Assembly: GCA_018716975.1 (NCBI GenBank) | Contig: DVJE01000020.1 | Location: 1-46,651, forward strand | DNA from: Candidatus Gallacutalibacter stercoravium | GTDB taxonomy: Bacteria > Bacillota > Clostridia > Oscillospirales > Acutalibacteraceae | Reading direction: 5' to 3' | Length of the DNA stretch: 46,651 nucleotides | In this document: in pieces, positions 41,762-46,651 of the stretch | How the letters are laid out: each line of letters begins with the position of its first letter | How positions within the stretch are numbered: position 1 is the stretch's first letter | Notes under the pieces: generated by a model | What the model was told of the DNA's origin: nothing | Seen by the model: only the letters and a program-made list of their open reading frames with translations | Databases searched by the model: none | Position numbers and translations under genes: made by a program

Positions 41762-42205
41762 ATGCAGATTTCCAGCCGTTTTACAATCGCAATTCATATT
41801 TTTGCCTGTATCGATACCTTTGAAAAAGACTATAAAATCACCAGTGACTTTCTGGCGAACAGTGTGAATGTAAACCCGGTGGTTATCCGTAGGCTGTTGG
41901 TGCAGCTGAAAGCGGCAGGGCTGATTGCTGTGCAGCGCGGCAGCGGCGGCGCCTCTATTGCAAAGCCATTGGAAGAAATCACTTTTTTGGATATTTACCG
42001 CGCTGTGGAGTGCGTGGAAAAAGACGAGCTGTTTCATTTTCACGAAAATCCAAATCAACAATGCCCGGTAGGGCGGAATATTCACAATGCTTTAGATGAT
42101 AAGCTGCGCCGGGTGCAAGAAGCCATGGAGCGAGAAATGGAAAAAATCACGATTGCCGATGTTATTCAAGATACGCACAAGTGTATTGCGGCAGAAAACA
42201 AATAA
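41762..42205 (+). CDS. Rrf2 family transcriptional regulator
   Basis: A 147-residue winged-helix regulator opening MQISSRFTIAIHIFACID, with the helix-turn-helix at ITSDFLANSVNVNPVVIRRLL (about residues 27-47) and wing LIAVQRGSGGASIAKP. The three-cysteine Fe-S motif of IscR or NsrR is absent. Only one cysteine lies in the CPVGRNIHNAL segment, as in the YwnA/HypR group that senses by a single thiol or disulfide. It is followed by an NAD(P)-binding reductase as in the Bacillus ywnA-ywnB pair, and both promoters carry TGTAA/TTACA operators. Confidence 0.92.
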   Translation: MQISSRFTIAIHIFACIDTFEKDYKITSDFLANSVNVNPVVIRRLLVQLKAAGLIAVQRGSGGASIAKPLEEITFLDIYRAVECVEKDELFHFHENPNQQCPVGRNIHNALDDKLRRVQEAMEREMEKITIADVIQDTHKCIAAENK

Positions 42206-42221
42206 ATATTTGCGCGTGCAC

Positions 42222-42261
42222 AAGCCATATTCCTTTTAATAAGGAGTGTGGCTTATTTTTT
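42222..42261 (+). terminator. Rrf2 gene terminator
   Basis: AAGCCATATTCCTT pairs with AAGGAGTGTGGCTT around five bases and is followed by ATTTTTT. Confidence 0.85.
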
Positions 42262-42285
42262 GCCCAAAAGCTTTGCGAAAAAATT

Positions 42286-42355
42286 TTGTTGTAACTATTG
42301 ACATTACAACAAGAGAGTGCTGTATTCTTATTGTAACAATTACAGTTACATCGAT
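42286..42355 (+). promoter_or_regulatory. Rrf2 operators before the NAD(P)-binding reductase
   Basis: TTGTTGTAA (42286-42294) and TTACAACAA (42304-42312) form a perfect nine-base inverted repeat with the -35 TTGACA (42299-42304) in its centre. A second site, TGTAAC..GTTACA, lies at about 42332-42349. The layout matches the Rrf2 gene's own operator, so the upstream regulator probably controls this promoter. Confidence 0.75.
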
Positions 42356-42381
42356 GATATCTATTTTTTGGAGGTACTCTT

Positions 42382-43011
42382 ATGAAAATCGCTGTTGTTT
42401 GTGCAAACGGTAAGGCTGGCAAATTGATTGTAAAAGAAGCCGTGAGCCGCGGGCTGGATGTTACCGCCATTGTTCGCGAAGAAAATCAAACCAATGCACA
42501 AAATGTTGTAAAAAAAGATCTGTTTGACCTAACAAGCGCCGATCTGGCCGGATTTGACGTAGTAATAGACGCATTCGGCGCCTGGACAGAGGAAACGCTA
42601 CCTCAGCACAGTTCTTCTTTGAAGCATTTGTGCGACATCCTTTCCGGTACGCCGGCCCGTTTATTGGTGGTGGGCGGCGCCGGCAGCCTGTATGTGAATG
42701 CCGAGCATACCGCCTGTGTGGCAGACGGGCAAGATTTTCCAGACGCATTTAAGCCTTTGGCGGCGGCTATGGCCCAAGCGCTTGGTCAACTGCGTCAACG
42801 CCAGGATGTAAGATGGACCTACATCAGCCCTGCGGGCGACTTTCAAGCCGAAGGTATTAGAACCGGCAAGTACATCCTGGGCGGCGAGGAGCTTATCCTC
42901 AATTCTAAAGGCGAAAGCGTTATCAGCTACGCTGATTATGCCATCGCCATGATCGACGAGGCGGTTAGCGGCAATCATATTCAAGAGAGAATCAGTGTTG
43001 TGGCGGAATAA
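42382..43011 (+). CDS. NAD(P)-binding oxidoreductase (NmrA/YwnB-like)
   Basis: A 209-residue atypical short-chain reductase. The Rossmann opening is IAVVCANGKAGKLIVKEAVSRG, with a GKAG loop instead of GxxGxxG; VVIDAFGAW and LLVVGGAGSLYVN follow. The C-terminal half has TYISPAGDFQAEG and ends with DYAIAMIDEA. Family members sense or reduce with NADPH and are induced by electrophile or disulfide stress. It follows the Rrf2 gene by some 175 bases with its own promoter and shared operators. A terminator follows. Confidence 0.92.
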   Translation: MKIAVVCANGKAGKLIVKEAVSRGLDVTAIVREENQTNAQNVVKKDLFDLTSADLAGFDVVIDAFGAWTEETLPQHSSSLKHLCDILSGTPARLLVVGGAGSLYVNAEHTACVADGQDFPDAFKPLAAAMAQALGQLRQRQDVRWTYISPAGDFQAEGIRTGKYILGGEELILNSKGESVISYADYAIAMIDEAVSGNHIQERISVVAE

Positions 43012-43079
43012 ACAGCGCGTTTGTCAACCGATACTTTGCAGTGGATTCATAAAACTGCTTGGAGCAATACTGCCAGCAG

Positions 43080-43118
43080 GAGGGCAGCAGCCGAATCAGG
43101 TTGCCGCCCTCTTTTTTT
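43080..43118 (+). terminator. Terminator of the NAD(P)-binding reductase gene
   Basis: GAGGGC..GCC pairs with GGTTGCCGCCCTC with two weak positions and is followed by TTTTTTT. The 43119-43328 stretch up to the next gene shows a weak minus-strand open frame of 55 codons and no clear promoter. Confidence 0.85.
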
Positions 43119-43328
43119 GTGCCGCCTGTTTTTGTAACGTTTTAGGGCGCAAGTTTTGCCGCCCCAAGAATGAAGAGGAATAAGGGGTAGTGGGTGTAAA
43201 TTAATACTTTAGCAACCTTTCGCAATTCATTCAAAAACATACCAAGCGCAAAATAAAAAGCGTTCCAGGGATGCGAAAGCAGGCCCAAAAAACTTTGGAT
43301 ACAATCCATTGGAATAGGAGGAATTACT

Positions 43329-44429
43329 GTGAAAATTGCAAACCCCAACGTAACCCTTGCCGACGAAGCGAGAACCGGCGTAAAAGAAGAGGTGCGAAGC
43401 GGATTTTTAGACTGGTTGTTCCAATTTTCCGTTGTGGGGGACGACGGCGAGCTGTACGCCATCGGCGGCTCGATCCTTTCTCTTGCGCAGGAAAAGCTGG
43501 ATCTGGTTTCTATTAACTGGACAAGCGGAAAGGGCCGGGTGCGCCAGCTGCCCCACTCTATTTATAAGCTGGCGGATTATCCGGGCATTCAATTTCGCCG
43601 GATGATTCGCAATCCGCAGGGCACATTGCAAATTGAAAAAGAGGAACACCGCGTTGTTGTTACCTGTGGCAAAGAATACCGGGTAGTTTGCAATGAGGAT
43701 CACTCTTGGCATTTTATGATTGACACCGGCGACGGCGCATACAAAGCCGATTTGTACCATAAACCTTGCGGTTTTCCTCTGTGGTACGGCAGGGAAAAAC
43801 CCTCTTATCTCACACAACACTCCATTACCTACGGTTACAACTGGGCAGGCGACGTAGAAGGGGATATTTGGATAGAAGGGCAAAAAATCCATGTAACAGG
43901 GCGCGGCATCAGAGAGTGGTATGTTGCTGTGGATTCCTCCGCAGCTGAGCTGGGCGGTTGGGAAGACTGGGGCTGGTTCGCCTTTTGTGAAATTCATTCG
44001 TCTATGTACGATATGCGCCTAGGTATGAAGGATTTTGCCGTTTACGACCTGCAAACGCAAAAATACTATCCTGAGGGGAACCTGACCATCACTCATGAAG
44101 ATTGGGCCTTTTATCGGGAGTTGGATGGCTTTGTGCCCTCTATTTATCATGTGAAAATTGAACTAGAAGACGGCCTTTACGAAATTCGCGCCCATGTCTG
44201 CAATGCCCATACCTGGGGCGTCACCTTTCAGGTTCCAGATAACCCGGTGGCTACGCTTATCTTTGATCGAGTAGACGGTAAATTTACCAACCGTGACGGA
44301 ACCGTTAGAAAGCTCACCGATGGGCGCGGCACCATGTCCATCCGGCAGTGGCACGCTTACCCCAACCTTTTGCCCAGGGAGCTTTATAGCGACGAAGTGA
44401 AAAGCGGAGAAAAATTTGCAACCCTGTAA
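43329..44429 (+). CDS. CrtC/AttH lipocalin-like family protein
   Basis: A 366-residue protein beginning at a GTG, seven bases after AGGAGG. It is beta-rich with many Trp/Tyr (GFPLWYGREKPSY, GYNWAGDVEGDIWIEG, GGWEDWGWFAFCEIHSS), the pattern of the two-lipocalin-domain CrtC/AttH family (about residues 30-200 and 200-360). Such domains bind hydrophobic molecules or act as hydratases in carotenoid-like pathways; the function here is unknown. No signal peptide is present, and no carotenoid gene lies in the window. The AttH/CrtC assignment is based on this pattern and could be a related lipocalin. Confidence 0.6.
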   Translation: MKIANPNVTLADEARTGVKEEVRSGFLDWLFQFSVVGDDGELYAIGGSILSLAQEKLDLVSINWTSGKGRVRQLPHSIYKLADYPGIQFRRMIRNPQGTLQIEKEEHRVVVTCGKEYRVVCNEDHSWHFMIDTGDGAYKADLYHKPCGFPLWYGREKPSYLTQHSITYGYNWAGDVEGDIWIEGQKIHVTGRGIREWYVAVDSSAAELGGWEDWGWFAFCEIHSSMYDMRLGMKDFAVYDLQTQKYYPEGNLTITHEDWAFYRELDGFVPSIYHVKIELEDGLYEIRAHVCNAHTWGVTFQVPDNPVATLIFDRVDGKFTNRDGTVRKLTDGRGTMSIRQWHAYPNLLPRELYSDEVKSGEKFATL

Positions 44430-44554
44430 GCCGTATAAAAGAAAAACTGTTTTAACCTTTTAAAAACAATTCGTCATCACTTTAAAAACACGGCGGTTTT
44501 AAAATAAAGCCATCAAATGAGATAGCAAAACAACATAAGCGGAGGCTGGTAGAG

Positions 44555-44926
44555 ATGAAGAAAAAAGATTTTGTTACCCTTATCATGAGCACGGTGGGCG
44601 GCATCCTGTTTGCCCTGGGCATGTGCATGGCGCTGCTGCCGGAATGGGGCGCTATGGCGCCGGGCGTTGTTGTCGGCGGAGCCGGCGCGGTGATCCTGTT
44701 GGCTATGCTCATGGTGCGCCGCAAAATGAGCGGAAAGCCCGCCGTCGTTTTTAACGCAAAGGCAATCGGCATCACCCTGCTGGGCGTGGCGGGCGCTATT
44801 GTGCTGGGCGTGGGCATGTGTATGACGATGGTTTGGTCGATGATGATTCCCGGTATCCTGGTTGGTATTATCGGCATCGTGGCCCTGCTTTGCCTCATTC
44901 CTGTAACGAAAGGGATAAAGCAGTAA
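44555..44926 (+). CDS. Small four-helix membrane protein of unknown function
   Basis: A 123-residue protein with four hydrophobic helices in two similar pairs: VGGILFALGMCMALLPEWGAM and AIVLGVGMCMTMVWSMM show an internal repeat, each followed by a glycine-rich helix (PGVVVGGAGAVILL and PGILVGIIGIVALL). It opens with MKKKDFVTLIMSTVGG, a common start of a Clostridial conserved family with no name. GGAGG lies 13 bases upstream. It precedes the NTF2-like gene by about 140 bases in the same direction. Role unknown. Confidence 0.8.
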   Translation: MKKKDFVTLIMSTVGGILFALGMCMALLPEWGAMAPGVVVGGAGAVILLAMLMVRRKMSGKPAVVFNAKAIGITLLGVAGAIVLGVGMCMTMVWSMMIPGILVGIIGIVALLCLIPVTKGIKQ

Positions 44927-45066
44927 GATTTCGAAATGAAATTCAAAAGGCGTTATAAAAAATGTGATAGCCGTGGGTTTGCCTTGGCAAAAAACCAAAA
45001 GCACTTTGGGATTGCACCCGCCGGCTTCACAATAGATGGAATTGATTGTATTAGGAGGATTACACA

Positions 45067-45636
45067 ATGACAAACTTTTTAAAAAATGCATTTGAAGACG
45101 TGAAAGAAAGCGCTAAAGCGCAGCACGAGATAGACAAGGCAAATTTTGAAGCGGTAAAAGCCGAATCCAGAGCAAAATTTGAAGAGGCCCGGGGCCACAA
45201 ACCCGCTGCCCAGCCGGACACGGCCAGGAATATGGAAGAGGTCATTCGGGATCGCTTGGTAAACGGTTTTCAGAACTGGAACGGCGGTTATGACGGTTGG
45301 TTGCAGTGGTGTAATACCCTGTATGAGCCGGACGCCCACTATAACGTATACGGCCACCGTCTAACGCTACAGCAGTACAAGGATATGATGGGGCAGCTGT
45401 TCCAGCACTACACCATGGAACTGGGCGCTTTTGACAATATGCTAATCAAAGACGGCTGGGCTGCTATCCGCTACACAGTAAAGGTTAAAAATCTGGATAC
45501 TGGCGAAGAAATTCTGCAGCACACCATGGAATTTGTTAACTTTAAAGATAATCCGGATCCCATTGGCGTGCGCGTGGTGGAAGGCTGGGCGTTTTCAGAT
45601 AGCCCGTTGTCTGCGCAACATGAAAACGTAAAATAA
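45067..45636 (+). CDS. NTF2-like (SnoaL-type) protein with coiled N-terminus
   Basis: A 189-residue protein. About the first 48 residues form an Ala/Glu/Lys-rich helix (KESAKAQHEIDKANFEAVKAE), then an NTF2-like domain runs from about residue 57 to 180: VNGFQNWNGGYDGWLQWCNTLYEPDAHYNVYG, LTLQQYKDMM and VVEGWAFS are the typical cone-shaped pocket elements. Such domains bind or convert small molecules. No catalytic residues can be assigned. AGGAGG stands eight bases before the ATG and a terminator follows. Confidence 0.75.
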   Translation: MTNFLKNAFEDVKESAKAQHEIDKANFEAVKAESRAKFEEARGHKPAAQPDTARNMEEVIRDRLVNGFQNWNGGYDGWLQWCNTLYEPDAHYNVYGHRLTLQQYKDMMGQLFQHYTMELGAFDNMLIKDGWAAIRYTVKVKNLDTGEEILQHTMEFVNFKDNPDPIGVRVVEGWAFSDSPLSAQHENVK

Positions 45637-45642
45637 GATTGT

Positions 45643-45683
45643 TGGGCCTGGGCGCGTTACCCGCGTTTCGGCCCAGCTTTTTC
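45643..45683 (+). terminator. Terminator after the NTF2-like gene
   Basis: TGGGCC pairs with GGCCCA across a GC-rich loop that can itself pair (GG/CC), followed by GCTTTTTC. Confidence 0.75.
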
Positions 45684-45816
45684 TCTGCCGGTTGCTCTTG
45701 GCACAGTGCAGAAACCGAAGGATATTTTCACAGCAGTCCGAAACGCAAACAAAACTTTAACAACTCTGTGCTATGCTGAGCAAAAGAAACGAAACAGGCA
45801 TGAGGAGGCGTTATTC

Positions 45817-46491
45817 ATGTTTAAAATATTGGTGGTGGAAGACGACAGAGAATTAAATAAAACCGTGTGCTCTTACCTAAACCAAAACGGCTATGAGGCG
45901 GTGGGTTGCTTAGACGCCAACGCGGCCTATGACGCCATGTATGGCGGAACCCTATTTGACATTATCATTTCTGATATTATGATGCCGGGGATAGACGGAT
46001 TTGAATTTGCCAAAACAGTGCGGGAGCTGAATGAAGAGATTCCCATTCTATTTATGACGGCGCGTGATGATTTTGCATCCAAGCAGCGCGGCTTTAAGAT
46101 GGGGATTGACGACTATATGGTCAAGCCCATTGATTTAGACGAGCTGCTCTTGCGCATTGAAGCCCTGCTGCGCCGGGCCAAAATCGCCACCAGCAAAAAG
46201 CTGGAGGTCGGCAGCCTAACCCTGGACGCAGAGGAGCACACCGCCTATTTAAATGAGGAAGAAATCCCCCTGACGGTGCGGGAGTTCAACCTGATTTACA
46301 AGCTGTTGTCTTACCCCAAAAAGACCTTTACCCGTTCTCAGCTTATGGATGAATTCTGGGATAGCGCTTCTTCCTCCGGGCCGCGCACAGTGGATGTGTA
46401 TATGACAAAGCTGCGGGATAAGTTTTCGGCCTGTAAGGATTTTGAGATTGTTACGGTTCATGGGTTGGGATATAAGGCGGTATTAAAATGA
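45817..46491 (+). CDS. OmpR-type response regulator
   Basis: A 224-residue regulator. The receiver has VEDDRE, phospho-acceptor Asp53 in ISDIMMPGIDG, the Thr in FMTARDD and Lys in YMVKPIDLDE. The winged-helix DNA-binding domain is about residues 127-224, with PLTVREFNLIYKLL, VDVYMTKLRDKF and VTVHGLGYKAVL. The ATG at 45817 follows AGGAGG. It overlaps the histidine kinase start by four bases (ATGA). Its target genes cannot be seen; the membrane and NTF2-like genes just upstream are possible. Confidence 0.95.
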   Translation: MFKILVVEDDRELNKTVCSYLNQNGYEAVGCLDANAAYDAMYGGTLFDIIISDIMMPGIDGFEFAKTVRELNEEIPILFMTARDDFASKQRGFKMGIDDYMVKPIDLDELLLRIEALLRRAKIATSKKLEVGSLTLDAEEHTAYLNEEEIPLTVREFNLIYKLLSYPKKTFTRSQLMDEFWDSASSSGPRTVDVYMTKLRDKFSACKDFEIVTVHGLGYKAVLK

Positions 46492-46651
46492 ACGGGCAAG
46501 AAAAAAAGAAAAGCGTCAGGTGGCTGTTTGCTCTGCGGCGGTATATTGTGTTTTTTTTCCTTATGGCCTTTGTTATCAGCTGCTGTATGGTTTTGTTCCT
46601 AAATATGATGAGCCGCTCAACGGGCTTAGAACTTACCAAGGAGCATATAGA
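46488..46651 (+). CDS. Sensor histidine kinase, 5' end (partial)
   Basis: Only the first 54 codons are in the window. The product begins MNGQEKKKSVRWLFALRRYI and then a hydrophobic stretch (VFFFLMAFVISCCMVLFLNMM), a first membrane helix, as expected of a sensor kinase. The ATG overlaps the response-regulator stop (ATGA, 46488-46491), so the pair is co-translated. The catalytic part lies beyond the window end, and the call rests on position and the membrane helix. Confidence 0.75.
   Translation, partial: MNGQEKKKSVRWLFALRRYIVFFFLMAFVISCCMVLFLNMMSRSTGLELTKEHI

Overview
The window looks like chromosomal DNA of an anaerobic, low-GC-lineage Gram-positive bacterium (Clostridia, probably an Oscillospiraceae/Ruminococcaceae-type gut organism). 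The signs are strong AGGAGG ribosome binding sites, frequent GTG and TTG starts, TTGACA-N17-TATAAT promoters, many lipobox lipoproteins, MATE and DMT exporters, a membrane pyrophosphatase, DUF2284, DUF6125, CD3324-type and Gx-transporter families, and many flavodoxins. Base composition is roughly balanced. I see no tRNA, rRNA, CRISPR array or intact transposon; there is one relic of an IS256-type transposase.

Layout. 1-3240: two divergent MarR regulators with their own operator palindromes. Each heads a small operon, and three copies of one structured RNA-plus-terminator module (about 232-338, 689-797, 2559-2647) sit in these operons, next to small genes and a broken ABC-exporter start. 3245-8971: cytidylate-kinase-like protein, MATE exporter with an attenuated leader, glyA, TraX-like membrane protein, a mismatch/deoxyinosine-type glycosylase and endonuclease III. 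9072-17652: a sugar block with a GH32-like protein, an APH-type kinase, ROK kinase, GH38 alpha-mannosidase, SIS isomerase and a divergent TIM-barrel sugar epimerase. 17720-24000: PepSY lipoprotein, DUF6125, flavodoxin, CD3324-like HTH protein with an unrecognised partner, a second MATE, then a decayed flavodoxin beside the IS256 relic. 24056-26403: membrane pyrophosphatase behind a leader with a terminator/antiterminator pair. 26736-28552: AraC pseudogene, GlcG/HbpS protein, frameshifted DedA.

28849-32508 (minus): a histidine kinase, response regulator and DMT exporter operon with a TetR gene upstream. 32711-41611 (plus): a redox and export block with two CX2CX2CX5C flavoproteins, an iron alcohol dehydrogenase, two lipoprotein flavodoxins, a RibD-like reductase, a lipoprotein esterase, a cyclophilin-like lipoprotein, a His-rich DUF4405 membrane protein, and the ApbE - NusG-II - Gx-transporter trio. 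Together these suggest flavin-based electron transfer outside the cytoplasm. 41691-43011: an Rrf2 regulator and its probable target reductase, sharing TGTAA/TTACA operators. 43329-46651: a CrtC/AttH-like protein, a four-segment membrane protein, an NTF2-like protein, and a two-component pair cut by the window end.

The strongest candidate for something new is the three-copy RNA module: copy 3 keeps the same tetraloop hairpin with a fully different stem, which is covariation. The lipoprotein flavodoxin/ApbE block and the pyrophosphatase leader come next.
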